This document shows, piece by piece, positions 45,659 to 57,611 of a stretch of DNA of 64,000 nt. Source of the DNA: Rattus norvegicus (lineage: Eukaryota; Chordata; Mammalia; Rodentia; Muridae). Where the stretch lies: contig NC_086028.1 in the NCBI RefSeq assembly GCF_036323735.1, positions 43,010,501 to 43,074,500 on the forward strand, in the 5' to 3' direction. A model generated the notes under the pieces. The model had not been told where the DNA came from, did no database searches, and saw only the letters and a program-made list of their open reading frames with translations. Each line of letters begins with the position of its first letter. Position 1 is the stretch's first letter. The translations under genes were made by a program, and so were the position numbers.

Positions 45659-45705
<47 letters not shown>
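45172..45705 (+). mobile_element. LTR inserted within a B3 SINE
   Basis: The B3 5' half is at 45172-45245 (aggtgggtgagatgctcagc). The B3 3' part with its CA tail is at about 45635-45705 (aagctgtcctctgacctac). Between them a plus-strand LTR (about 45246-45634) has a TATA box (actataaaagggg near 45316), a long CT-rich leader and aataaacctctccc near 45574. The exact ends and target duplication are unresolved. Confidence 0.7.
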
Positions 45706-46158
45706 TAAGTGCAGCAAGAAGTTGCTGCTTTTCCCATCACTGCGTATTGAATATATCTTCTTTTCTCCAATACTTATTTTGGCAGTTGTATTGAAGATCA
45801 GTTGTTGGATGCATGGGTGATTTCTCGGGTTTCAATCATTCTCTAGCGATCCCTGTCTTGATGTTGATCCTAGTGGCATTTTATTTTTTACACTGTCGCT
45901 CTGGTTTAAAATAAAATAGTCTGATTCTTCTAGATTTTGTTTCTGCTCAAGATTTGGCTATTGGAAGTATGTTATGCCTTTGTATGAATGTTGGCATCTT
46001 TTCTAGCTCCAAGAAGTCCCTTGATGGGACTTTGATGGGGATTGCATTGAATTTGGAGTTGTTTTGAATAATGACATTTTACTAATATCAGACCCTCCAG
46101 TTCATGATCGCCCATTCCTTGTGCTTTTTTTTTTTTGGTTTCATCAGTAGTTCACATT

Positions 46159-46937
46159 TCTGTAAGTCTGTGTTAGTTACTTTCCTCACAGTAGCAACAA
46201 GATACCCAATAAAAATCAACTTAAGAAGAAACGGTTTTACTTCGGCTCACTGTTCAAGGGTCTAGTGGGTCAGTCGTGGTGGCAGGTCTCAAAAGGAATG
46301 TCTCAAAGAAAATGCATCATAGGACTCCATGTAAGACATGAAAATTTTAGAAGAAAATATAGGGGGAATGCTTCTGAAAGAGTGTACCCCAAAACGGGGA
46401 ACTGCGTCTCTCGCCCCGATCGCGGGGTGGGGTGCCCCCAGGAATCACGAGTAGCCATTCTTGATGTAAAAGCACGAGGTAGCTTTATTAACGAGATCCC
46501 GGGTCTTAGCGGGATCCCGGGTCGACACGTATCTCACACAGGAGACAGAGGAATCGACCCCGAGCTTCCAAACTCGGGGGTTTATATAGGGGCATTCGCG
46601 CGGTTACACATGATTGGTCAATTCAAATGGTGCACAGTTACTTTCGGCGCGAAATTACATCAGCAAGGAGTACGTGCTCTCTAGCAGCTCGGCAGGCAGG
46701 TAGGGTGGCTCATCTCACTCAGGGGGGTGAAGGAAGGGGAGGGGGTGGCTACAGATGATCAATGTCCTTGGGGCTGATAGCTGGTTTGGCAAGTCCTATC
46801 TCTGGCTCTCCCTCAGGCACGTCCGGCCCTGCACATCCGGACTCTGACAATGAGTAACCTTTTTAAAACTCTAGTTCTACACTTCAAGACATCAATAGGG
46901 CTTGCCAGGAAAGAGAGAGGAGAGAGAGAAAGAGAAA

Positions 46938-47021
<84 letters not shown>

Positions 47022-47212
47022 CTGTGTTCAGTTCATTTCCTCCTTCTGTTTGGTATAACACCACAACCCACGGAAGGGTGCCAACCACATTTACACCTTG
47101 ACTTTTACACCTTAACTCAGTCTATAAATTCCCTCACTGACACGCCCAGAGGTTTGCCTATTAGGTGGCTCTAGAACCTGTCAAGTTGATGACCGATATC
47201 AATTGCCACAGA
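46159..47212 (-). mobile_element. LTR-like repeat carrying an inserted ERV LTR
   Basis: The outer element begins tgttagttactttcctcaca and resumes after the insertion, ending cctgtcaagttgatgaccga. It is a common rodent repeat related in style to the other LTR-like copies. Microsatellites (GA)n(CA)n(GA)n lie at about 46910-47018. Confidence 0.6.
46375..46849 (-). mobile_element. CpG-rich solo ERV LTR
   Basis: It starts tgaaagagtgtacccc and ends at cggactctgaca. On the minus strand it has cctatataaacccc as a TATA box, then gttaataaagctacc as poly(A) signal. The high CpG content (gatcgcggggtgg, gggtcgacacgt, ttcggcgcgaaa) suggests a relatively young class I-type LTR. The right edge could extend to about 46886. 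No clear target duplication was found. No viral coding region is present. Confidence 0.7.
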
Positions 47213-47345
47213 GTTCTTTACTTACTTGGTAAATGTTATCCTCAAGTATCTCATCACTGTGTTTCTTGGGGGGCTTATGAGTGTGGTTGGTCTCTTACAT
47301 TTTTTTTTCTAGATGTGCTTATTATTGGCATGTAAAAATGGAAAT

Positions 47346-48000
47346 TCTGCAACACACCATTTCAAGGAGAAGGAAATTGTAACCTTGGAAAGAGCACTGA
47401 CTCACAGCTCATAAATGTTCTAGTATGTTGCAAGCAGCCCAGGTCCTCTTTGCCCATCATCTAAGAAGCTTTTGAGGAGGACAAATATAGAATATTAAAA
47501 TGAGCTCAGGAGGAGGGTGTGAGCCCAGCCTTGTAAATTCTCCATGAACTGGCTACTTTTGTGAACTGGCAATCCTAATTTAGAAAGCTTTGTTCGATTC
47601 CTTAAGCAAGACACATGGTTCCAAAGCCAATGAGACTTTTTTGGGCCATCCCGCCTCTCTAACTTCCTGCCTGGTTTCTTCTCAGTTCTCAGTAGGGATT
47701 CTTTCTCGCTGAAATATTGCGTGCCTATGGAGTTGCCTTGTTGTTTATTGCGTTTTGCTCTGTTTTAATTCTACCACGACACGGCAGTTTGCTTCAATCT
47801 CTACGTGGCCGTCTGCTTGTAGTTGTTCTCATTAGATTTTTAACAACCTAGAGAGGGCAGGGTATTGACTTGCCTTCAGCTTTCTGTTAGTTCCTTGATG
47901 AATAAATGAGTAAATTTAAAGATTGGGGGTGAGGATGCATGGGGAAAAATAAAAGTCAATGGAGGAAAGGGGCTTCCACCTCTCAAATGTAAAGTTTTAT
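47346..48000. other. Intergenic, no gene recognised
   Basis: Unique sequence with many stops in all frames. No repeat is identified. Confidence 0.4.
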
Positions 48001-48002
48001 TT

Positions 48003-48004
<2 letters not shown>

Positions 48005-48051
<47 letters not shown>

Positions 48052-48180
48052 TGTATGGGCGTATGGCATATGTGTGCAGGTGCCCAAAGGGGCCAGAAGA
48101 GGACGTCCAATCCCTTGGTGCGGAGGTGGCTGTGAGCTAGCCTGACATGAATGCTGGGATCTGGTTTTGTAGAAATGAAA
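48005..48180 (-). mobile_element. (GT)n and partial B3 SINE
   Basis: A GT tract at 48005-48051 is followed by an antisense B3 piece (ggccagaagaggacgtccaa) that breaks off near 48180. Confidence 0.75.
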
Positions 48181-48744
48181 ATGCTAAAAATTCCCCGTGA
48201 TGGTTACTGAATTTGCACCTAGACAGACGTTCACCTGAGATGCTTTGCCTGAGTCACTGAGACCATTGTGAAAGGCTCTTAGGCCAGCCTTAGAGCCTCC
48301 ATTGCGCGACGATCATCGTATCTTTTGCTCTTAATCTTTTCGGTTTATTTGATTTTGATACTACTGTACTTTATTTGAACAACAGAACATAACCCAGCAT
48401 TTTGGTAGAGCTTATAGAAACGATAAAGATTAACTCCCAAATCTCTTGATCTTTACAACCAATTAGGTGTTGCAGCTGCTGTTTTCCTTTCAAGTGGAGA
48501 AACAGAGATTCAAGTACTGTGCAAGCTTCCAAGCTTGCTTGTCTTGTAGGTGGCAGGGTGCACGTTGAGGCTGGGCTTCACCCAGATAACTATCCCGTGT
48601 GGTCTTGTGTTTCCCTCTAGGCCAAGGCCATCTCAGTTGTGAGCTCATGGCAACAAACCTAGCTGTTGTTCCTGTGGCCCCTTATGACCTGCATGCATGT
48701 ATGCCAAATGTTTTCTCTGTGATCTTTTTCCTTTTAAAACCAAT
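48181..48744. other. Intergenic, no gene recognised
   Basis: Unique sequence with no supported ORF or repeat. Confidence 0.4.
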
Positions 48745-48950
48745 TTATTAATTTTTTCTTCTAATGTATAGAAGTATTAGTGCACCACACACATGAAATG
48801 AATTTGGGGGCCAGAGGACATCACAAGATCCACCAGAATTGGAGTTACTGGTGGTTATGAGCCACCTCAAGGGTGCTGGGAATTGGACTGGGATCCTCTG
48901 CAAAAGCAGACAGTGCTCTTAATGTCTGAGTCATCTTCCCATGTTGCTAT
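48745..48950 (-). mobile_element. B3 SINE
   Basis: An antisense B3 contains gggggccagaggacatcaca and ends tgtctgagtcatcttccc. Confidence 0.75.
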
Positions 48951-50600
48951 GCTCTAGTTTAATTCTTAGAATAACTTAAGAAGTGAGTGATGATGGCTGT
49001 CTTACTCAGAAGACAGGAATGGAACTTGAGGATCATCATCTCAAAGAGGAGCGTGGACCCTGGCGAAGCTTGTATCTTAGGTTGTGGATTGGTCCTCTGT
49101 GAAGTGAGTGGGAGGTCACAACTAGAGGGGAAAGGCAGCCAATGAGAGCTCCCAGAAGCAAGTAGAGGGCAGATGGGGCAAAGGTGGTTGCTTTTGGTGG
49201 AATCCCCTGCTGAACTCTTCCCTGATGACTCCATGCACTTGACTACAATGGGACTCTTTGGAGGAACTCACATCTAAGCTTTGCTGGGGCTCAGAGAAAT
49301 TCTGGGAGGAAACCTCTTCCCGTAGTTGCTCCAGGTTTACGTGCATACATTCATTCATACATACATACATACATACATACACACAGCTAGCTTTCTGGGA
49401 CCCAGCTAGGCTTGCCTCAGCAGTACTTGGTTTAAGAAGGGGTGACCTCACTCTGTTCCCCAGAAATGGTGGAACCAGCATGTCTGAGCCAGTCTTCAAT
49501 GATTCTCAGTTCAAGAGTGAAAGTTGAACCAAACACTGGGACTGGCTTCTCCTGGGCCCTTGGGCATCTTAGCTAGTTAGACTGAGGGTCAGCTTTAGGG
49601 AGGTGGTTTCTCACAACATGAGGGAATGAGATGTTAGATGTCTGGTGACAGATACCTTACCTCTAGGGTCTTAGTAGGTGGAGTCAGTGTGTCCAGCCCT
49701 TGGGTAGAGAGGCTCAGGGCACCTAAGCTATGTTGGGATGCAGGGAAAACTGGCTTGCAACTGAAGGTCTAGAGGAAAAGCCTCTTTGGGCCTCAGTTTC
49801 CTCATCTGTCAAAGACAATGTGACACCCATCTGTGTACTACTCAGGACACTCAAGGGTGCTAACTGCAGGGCTGTGATGGGTGGTCATATAGAGCTGCCT
49901 AGTCTAGTCCAAGGCTGTTGTGGCCTTCAGTATTGACACCGATTGGGGAGCAAGGTCGAGATCATCTGTGTGAGTAACACCAAAGGCTAACACCCCTCCA
50001 ACATTCCTGATAGATGGCCTTGGAAAACACATGGCGAAATGACGTGAGGGTTCCGGGAACAAATAACCAGCAGTTCTCATTTTATTAGGGCTTTCATTTT
50101 ATTAGGGCTGTTGGGCTTTCACGCAGGTGTCATGGACAAGGTTAATAAGTAACATGTGCCTTGAGGTGCAAAGTCTGCATTCAGACCATATATTTTTGGT
50201 TGCTTTTGTCTCTCTATCCTGGGTATCTGATGCCTCTTGAAGAGACTTAGCATTGGTTAGTCTAGTTTTCCCGTGTTCGTCCTCATTCTAACTTGATAGG
50301 GCTTCCCAGAGCTGTCAAACAAAATCACAAACACTCAAAGTCCTCCATGTGCAGTTGGGACTCTGAAACTTGACTCAGGTTGGGCCTTCTCTACCAGACG
50401 ACTCTGAGGTTTCTATTTAAAACTCAGGTCTGCACCCCCAACTTGGTTGATGCGTTGACCCTGATCTTCATGCCTATTTTGCTTGATTGTATATGTATTC
50501 ATGTTCTGTCTTCCTCTTCAGAGAACATTTCAGGAGAGTAAAGGTCACAGACCCTCCCACATGCCTAGCCAGCATGACATATGGAGGGTGCTCTAGGAGT
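48951..50600. other. Intergenic upstream of Lypd8, no gene recognised
   Basis: Mostly unique sequence with a (CATA)n near 49352-49380. Overlapping opposed ORFs of 89-125 codons at 49122-49527 have no recognised domain. This 1-3 kb upstream of the Lypd8 TATA box is where intestinal enhancers could lie, but no specific site is claimed. Confidence 0.4.
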
Positions 50601-50604
50601 GTCT

Positions 50605-50606
50605 AG

Positions 50607-50655
<49 letters not shown>

Positions 50656-50957
50656 GAGAGAGAGGTAACAGAAGTATTTATGTATATTTATTATTATTAT
50701 TTTTGAGACAAGCTCTCACTATGTAGCCTTGACTGCCCAGAGCTTGCTATGTAGACCAGACTGGCCTTGGACTAATAGAGATCTGCCAGTCTCAGCCTTC
50801 CAAATTCTGGGATTAAAGGTGGACACTACCATAGTGTGCTAAGAGATATTTATGTTTAAGAGTAAAAAAACTTCTTAGTTTGAATTCAGGCTGTGGGCAT
50901 TGGTGTGAGTACACTGTTCAATTTCATTTTTGGCGGAGTTGCTCCCTTACACACACA

Positions 50958-50986
<29 letters not shown>
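50605..50986 (-). mobile_element. B1 SINE between (GT)n and (CT)n tracts
   Basis: A (GT)n lies at 50609-50653. An antisense B1 lies at about 50700-50836 (tgagacaagctctcactatg through gggattaaaggtggacac). A (CT)n lies at about 50957-50986. Confidence 0.82.
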
Positions 50987-50989
<3 letters not shown>

Positions 50990-51732
50990 GTAGGACAACA
51001 GAAAGATGAGGAGAATCATAGCATCACATGAGGGACGGACGAGGAGGGGGGTGCCAGTGCACCTGCCCTGGACTCTAGTTCATGCTGGCTGCCCAGACGG
51101 AGCACAGAAGGCTACCCTGGCTGTTCGAGGAGCCAGTCATCCCTGCTGGAGAACCCAACCAGAGCAAGTTTCCCTTTGAGGCTCACCCACTAACCTGTGC
51201 AGCTGTACAGTGGGCTTAGCTTAGCTTTATCTTGGTTGGAAAAATCCTGGAACTGAGTCTAGTTAAGTCGTTTGCCAAAAAGACTTGAAACTTTTCTGTG
51301 TGGTATGGCCCTCTTGTGATCCCTCTGACCCTGCTCTGTGACCTGCCAGGGGCTGAGCCTGTTACATTTTCCTTCCATAGCCAGGATTCCTCATCTATAA
51401 ACAAGGATTTTTCCAGAACGGAAAGTCTACTGTAAATAAAGCTGTGATTCAGGAATACTACTTCCAGGTTATGGAAGTGAGTCAGGAGGCTATGGCAGAC
51501 ACTGGAAGATGCCAGGAACGCGCTGTGTCCTCTTACACACTTTGGGAAAGGCAGGTACTTCCAATTCCTGCAGATCTCAGAGAGAACACCACCTACACAG
51601 GGGCCAAGGGTTAAGTAGCCTAATCACTATGGTTGGGCAGGGCACTGTCTAAGGCCCAAAGCTGGGGCCTGGCTTACAAAAAGGCCCCTCCCCAGAGGGC
51701 GGCTGGGCTTTCAGATCACACAGCCACCTACT

Positions 51733-51740
51733 ATATAAGG
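51733..51740 (+). promoter_or_regulatory. Lypd8: TATA box of the Lypd8 promoter
   Basis: A consensus TATATAAG lies about 25-30 bases before a likely transcription start near 51762 and 77 bases before a good splice donor. The position in front of a five-coding-exon gene, and the absence of any other promoter-like sequence before its start codon, make this the likely core promoter. A tissue-restricted TATA promoter fits an enterocyte gene. Confidence 0.65.
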
Positions 51741-51761
51741 CCTCTCCCTACACCTGCTCCA

Positions 51762-51816
51762 ACCCATTGCCAGGTTCCGTCTTCCTCCGGATAGTGTTCC
51801 TGGCTGGATCCAGAAG
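51762..51816 (+). other. Lypd8: Lypd8 non-coding exon 1 (predicted)
   Basis: The start is set about 27 bases after the TATA box. The end is set by the donor cagaag|gtgagg at 51816/51817. It would splice to the acceptor at 54685 (gtgtttctccag), giving a short 5' UTR with no upstream ATG. Confidence 0.5.
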
Positions 51817-52134
51817 GTGAGGGGCCTCTGAGGTTGGAGCCTAATCCTGGGAGAATCTGAATCCTGGAGGGTGGGGGTGGGGCACTCGGAGAACTCAGGC
51901 CTGTTCTGGCTAGTGTCCAGGATGTTCTTGAGGCTCTTTTCTGCTAGTGTTGCCCACTGCTGCCCCGATCTCAAGGTGGGCAGGCTGTAGTAGAGGTTGA
52001 GGCTAGGGGAGTGGGGTTGTTTGCATGCTATTTTGTTGTCTGTGCCGCATGGTCTCTGAGCTCTGGTTTCCCTGGCGGATGCCAGCAATTCTGGAAGCAT
52101 ATTACCAGACTGCTGAATGTTGCAAGTCAGGAAG

Positions 52135-52330
52135 GGGACTGGAGATGGAGCTCAAGTGTGGAGTGTTTGCCTAAGACACAGGAAGTGCTAGGTCCCATCC
52201 CTAGTGCCTCATAGACTGGGTACGGTAGATGTCTGACATCCCAGAACTCAGGATACAGAGGCAGGAGGATTAGAAGTCAAAGGCCATCCTTGACTACCAA
52301 GTCAGTTTGAGGCTAGCCTGGGCTACACCC
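52135..52330 (+). mobile_element. B4 (ID-B1 composite) SINE
   Basis: An ID-like head (gggactggagatggagctca through ggtcccatccctagtgcc) is joined to a B1-like 3' part (gaggcaggaggattagaagt, gaggctagcctgggctaca). This is the layout of the B4 family. It lies in Lypd8 intron 1. Confidence 0.7.
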
Positions 52331-54068
52331 TTGTCCTTCTGGCCCATAGAAGTGATTGACGGGTCTCATGTCCACTATAGGACTGTCCTTAGGCTCTGCT
52401 CCTCTGCGGATTGCTAGCCAGGTCTTGACTTCTCTGGGTCTGGAGATAAGGCTCGCCATCAGGATGGTGGTGGAGTTGAGGTGATCAGTGCTATGACTGT
52501 CCTTCGGTTGTCTCTCCCCGTATCCTTTATCTCCCCTCCTCTCCTCCTTCACAGTAATTGGTTCTAGAGATCTTTTCCCAGCCGTTGGGGTTCCAGGCCT
52601 GGAGAGGTGCCTCTTGGTATGTGAATGAATAAACAGTTGAACGCAGAGCTCGCGTGTCACATACTCTAACCAAGACATATTCTATCTACCTTTGGGGTTT
52701 CTAAATCTCAGGGTCACTGGGGAAACATGCTGATCGCCTGTTCCCCTGACCAGGCTAGTTCCCTTTGATTTTTTTATTTTTCCCTAGCCACTTATAAGTC
52801 AACCAGAAGGCTGTACTGCTGTGTGCGTGTGCACTGTGATGGGATGTGTGTTTGAGCTGTAGTACTAGATGAAGCAAGAAAAGGGCTGTTCTCCCTGGAA
52901 AAGGTCAGCTCTTCCTCAGCCTGTGGCAGCTGTCATGGGAAGAACCTGGAGTGTGTCCTGCTTTGGGCCTAGGCTGCATTTGCTATTCCCTGTGGTTGCA
53001 TGTCTGAGAAGTACAGGCACCAGCCTGACCGGGGTGGTGGTGTTAGGGGGAGCTCCATGAAATGCAACAGTTCTGCTTGCCCTGGCTAGGGGCAGCTGCT
53101 CAGCATATGTGGCTACTGAGCATATGTGGTTCCTATACAGACAGACAGGTGTGTCGTTATCTAACTTGAGGAGCGTTATCTATCTAACCTGAGGAGCCAC
53201 ATTTGGCCACCACTTCCATTTATAGGATAAATTATGACCAGGGAGGGCTACATGCAAATGTTTGCTTTCTGTGTCACGCTGCTATTCAGGCAAAGGGAAA
53301 CTCCCAGAGCTGTGACTTAGGATCCTAACAAACGTGGCAAACACCTAGCAAGCCTCCAAGAGCTAAGTCAGATGATTCGCAGGTCACGAATGCTAGGTAC
53401 ACTAGCACTGGTGACACTCTAATCTGACTCAGGAGCTTTGATGTGTTCAGGCCTGGGGTTTTGAGTGCTGGACGGCAGAGTGGAATGGGTGTGTCCCAAC
53501 TCTAACACCTCTCAGGAGGAAGAGCTTGATTTCGAGCGCATAACGCTCATCTCAGTTTTGATCAGGTTCTAAGAATAGTACCTGGCTGCCAAGGTGTCTG
53601 GGCAGATGAGTACATGTAAAGGGCTTGGAATATAGCGAGGGCTCACAGGTATCTGCATAGGTGGTGGCAGCTGAACCCCTGAATACGAAGGGGAAGGAGT
53701 GCAGGAGATTCCTGGAGGGAGAATACCCACTGCACTCTGGAGGGGTGAGGGGACACAGGATCTGTATGTGGGGAGGTGAGGGGAATACAGAATCCGAGGG
53801 AAGTGAGGAGGACACAGAACCCGGGGCAGCTTTATTTATCTAAGACCCTGTTAGAATTTGAATCTCAAGTATCCCTCAAAAGTCCATGGTCTGGTCATCA
53901 GCCTATAGCTTTACAGTGAGGTGCTGGGGCCTTTAGGAGGGTTCCTAGAAGTTAGCTCATTGAAGGAGATGCTGGGGCATTCTCCTCTTTCATTGTACTT
54001 CCCTGGCTGCCATTAGGGGAACAGACCTCCTTCCACAAGCCCCACATGATGGGTCAAAGTGACTGACA
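52331..54068. other. Lypd8: Lypd8 intron 1 sequence
   Basis: No coding segment or repeat that I can support. A duplicated catatgtggctactgagcat motif (tandem, 53105-53132) and a repeated cgttatctatctaac step near 53155-53190 are small local duplications. Confidence 0.45.
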
Positions 54069-54069
54069 T

Positions 54070-54357
54070 TTCCTTCCTTCCTTCCTTCCTTCCTTCCTTC
54101 CTTCCTTCCTTCCTTCCTCCCTCCCTCCCTCCCTCCCTCCCTCCCTCCCTTCCTTCCTTCCTTCCTTTCTTTCTTTCTTAAAAATTTATTTCCTTATTTT
54201 ATGTATACGAGTACACTGAAGCTGTTTTCAGACACACCAGAAAAGGGCATCAGATCCCATTACAGATGAGTCACCATGTGGTTGCTGGGAATTGAACCCA
54301 GGACTTTTGGGAGAGCAGTCAGTGCTCTTACCCACTTAGCCATCTCTCCAGTCCGGC
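54070..54357 (-). mobile_element. (TTCC)n(CCCT)n tract and B2 SINE
   Basis: A pyrimidine tetranucleotide array runs 54070-54179. An antisense B2 follows, to about 54357 (gacacaccagaaaagggcat; ends tagccatctctccagtcc). It lies in Lypd8 intron 1, 330 bases before the coding exon. Confidence 0.88.
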
Positions 54358-54685
54358 TGACACTTTTGAAGCCATCAGTCACAGTGAATCTTTCTTCCTT
54401 ATAAATTGATCATCACAAGCATTTTGCCAGAGTGACAGAAATCTGATAGGCACAAACTCTGGACCCGGCAGAATTGGAAATCGGCCCATCTGCCCATCTG
54501 CAGCTTTAATTTAACCCAGTATCAGGACCACAGGGACACCCTGTGCACCCATACAGGACTCTGGTTTATATTTTCCCCAGACACAAGGACAGAGCCGGCA
54601 CTGATGTTGTTTCAGTGTCTTTAAAACACTCTTTGGTGGTAGGCATTCCTCTAAGATTCCCCGGTTGCCCCCTGTGTTTCTCCAG

Positions 54686-54788
54686 GTTTGAGGCTCTGTG
54701 GCCCCATCCTCTGGGGAAGCCAGCCCCAGCATCATGAAAGGCGTCTTCATTGCTGGTGTCATTGCGGCATTTGCCATCACAGTCGTAG
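54686..54788 (+). CDS. Lypd8: Lypd8 exon 2: start codon and signal peptide
   Basis: The acceptor is gtgtttctccag. 48 bases of leader precede ATG at 54734 (context atcATGa). Eighteen codons of signal peptide and one base of the next codon follow. The donor is gtag|gtaaga at 54788/54789, phase 1. Confidence 0.85.
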
Positions 54789-56053
54789 GTAAGAGACCAC
54801 TCGGCCCCTTTCGTGACACAGCCTTCTTTTCCACCTTGCCCAACATTCTTGCACTTGGTGTCCACGGTACCTACCATCTTCTGTTGTGCTGTGTGAGACC
54901 CATGTGTCCACTCTGCCTTCAGAAGAACAACTCTGTGGCTGGTCAGGGTTGGATTTTCCTGTCGGGAAACGATGAATGATGAGGCTAAATAATGGGTATG
55001 GCTTCATCTCAAAACGTCAGTTTCGGGGATCCTCAGAGAACAGTTGGGCGTCCCATCTGGATCTTTTCCTGTTGTACTGTTGTACACAGAGTTCCTGGTG
55101 TGGTACTCTGTGAATGTCTGATGATTTTTGACTGTTTTCTGTGAATCCATTGTCCTCTCAGACTCCCTGGATTGTGCACAGTGTCACACATACAATAGCA
55201 CCTGTGAAGCCAATGCCACTGCATGCGCAGCAGGATCCCTAAGTTGTGTGGAGTCCTCTGTCAACTCCACTCTAGGTGAGGGGGGCTGCTGTCTCTGGGA
55301 CTTGTGGGAGGTGGGAGCTAAAGACGGTTGGCACGGAGGAAGGATACGTGAGGTGGGGTTGGGTTGTACAGTGCGCAGGGTGAGCAGGAGCTGGGTAGGA
55401 AAACAGGCACAGAATCAAACAATCAGATGAGCCCTGTGGTGTCGAGGGAATCACTTCCATTGATTGGAACCTCACTGTAGATCCATTTTTGTAGATGTAA
55501 ACAGCAGGAGCAACTCAGGGCTGAATAAGAGGCAGGTGTTTTGCCTGAGACATTTGTATCTTTTTCTAGCCATCTCTTCCTTCCACAGCACAACTCCCGC
55601 TCCTTTCTCTTCTAGATCAAATGCATTTTTTGCCATCGAATGCCTCCCCAGGCATTCTGATCTCTGGGAACGTCTCAGGGCTCCCTGTGGTCTTCCATGC
55701 ACAAAAGCAGCAAGGGCAACAGCTGACATCTGAGCAAGGGCACTCAGGAGACGGGACAATCAGCAAAGTGCTTGCCACACAAAGCACGAGGCTCCAAGTG
55801 TATCCCTCAGCATCTATGCGCAAAGGCTAGGCATGGTAGTGTATTCCTTTCACCTCAGCGAAGACCACAGGAACCTGTAGCTTGATGGCCAGCCAGCCTA
55901 AAACTGGTGAGGTCCAGACCATCTCAAGACCCTTTTTCAAAAAATAAGGCAGAGAGCCATCGAGGAAACTGATGCCATTCCCAACTGCTTGAGTGCTGGA
56001 ATTATGATTATACGCCAACATGGCCAGCTAACTTTTCCTAATGTTTTTTGGTG

Positions 56054-56105
<52 letters not shown>

Positions 56106-57577
56106 TGTGTTGTGTGTGTGTGTGTATGTGTGGTGTATGTGTGACTGGGCATTAAACACAGGGCTCTGTGTGCAGCAGACAAGCACTCTACCACACAGCC
56201 ACACTCCCAATCCCTTACTTTATTTATTTTGACTAATCCACATTTAATGTAACAGCCGCATGGAGCTGATGTTTCCATATTGCATAGTGCTGACTGGATC
56301 TTTGTGCAGTTTCTCGGAAGGAACCACAGCTGCTACTGTGGTGTTGTACCATACACAACATCCCACTGTGTCTGCTTTATTATTTTTTTGAGACATCAAG
56401 ACAAATTAGTGGCCTGCTGTTTATATATTAGAACTAGACCACCATTTTTCTGGTGTCCCTTCTGCTAAGCGTTTTACCCAACCTTTTGACATCATGATAC
56501 GGCATCGTCACCACAAAACTCATGTCCAACAACAAGAGATGTAGTTAGCAACGGCAACAATGAAATCATGAAATCTTTTTAACAGTATGTAAGTTTACAA
56601 CTTTGTGCTGGGCACATTTGTATCTCTTCTGGGTTGCATGTGACCGAGAGAGTGAGGCTCACAAGGTGTAGGTTAACTAATGGCAAAGTTTAACCCCATC
56701 TCTCTTTATCTGATGAAGGAAAGAGTTCTCTGATGGGGAGATGTTTTCTCTCTCTCTTTTATTCATTTTCTTTTTTTCGGAGCTGGGGACCGAACCCAGG
56801 GCCTTGCGCTTGCTAGGCAAGCGCTCTACCACTGAGCTAAATCCCCAACCCTGTTTTTTTTTTTTTTTTTTTTTTTTTGTTGTTTTTTTTTTTTCCAAGA
56901 CAAGGTCTCACTATGTAGTCTTGACTGGCCTGGAACTCACTATGTAGACCAGGCTGGCCTTGAACTTAGGGAGATCTACCTTCTTCTATTTCCTAAGTGC
57001 CGGAGTTAAAGACGTGCCCCTACCACCCGGCTGGGTTTTCCTCGGTATAAGAATCCTTCTCTAGTCTCTCCCAAACTATGCCGAGCAGAGGTTTATGTCA
57101 ACTGACCCTGTCTGAAGCATTGTCTTCTCAGGATGCTGCTCTCCGTGAAGCTTCTCCAGGTACTGACAGTCTGTGTTTGCCTTGGTGTAGGAGGGTTCCT
57201 CCATTTGTACCAGAACAAGTTCTGCTCTGCATCGAATTGCAGCGAGAACAGCACGGAGGTGGCCTTCACTGTGCGCGTATTTGATAACCAAAGATACCGT
57301 TTTGCAAGCCAGTGCTGCCAGGAAAAGGAATGCAACGGCACCCACTATGGTTTGTACAGGGCCCGGCAGCCTGTCCTGGGTCACCATCCACCATCCACCC
57401 TTGCTTTTCCTGCCTGCTCTGCTTGGCTGGGGGTGGCTGTCTCAAGTCTAGGCACTTCTGTGCACAGCTGGATAATGCTAGCATCTGACTTAGAGCAATC
57501 ACACAAGAGACATGGGAGTTACTAAACCAGCTCAAATATCATGCTTTCCCCTTCAGTGAAGATAGGGATTTCACAGG

Positions 57578-57611
<34 letters not shown>

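Larger units (their letters stand above)
43595..47345 (-). mobile_element. Old antisense L1, split by at least three insertions
   Basis: Pieces lie at 43595-43997, 44676-45172, 45706-46158 and 47213-47345. Each matches antisense L1 ORF2/3' sequence in the right order: the tggttttcattgcatttt region, tattctggactccagtcc, ttgctgttgcttcctatgct-like text and gggattgcattgaatttgga. They form one ancestral element once the LTRs, a B3 and an LTR-like repeat between them are set aside. All frames are broken. Confidence 0.75.

Noticed and set aside
57133..57189. MLLSVKLLQVLTVCVCLGVG as a second signal peptide starting Lypd8 exon 4
   Set aside because: It looks like a signal peptide but lies in the intron in front of the acceptor. 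The true signal peptide is in the exon at 54686-54788, and phase 1 joining fits 57191.
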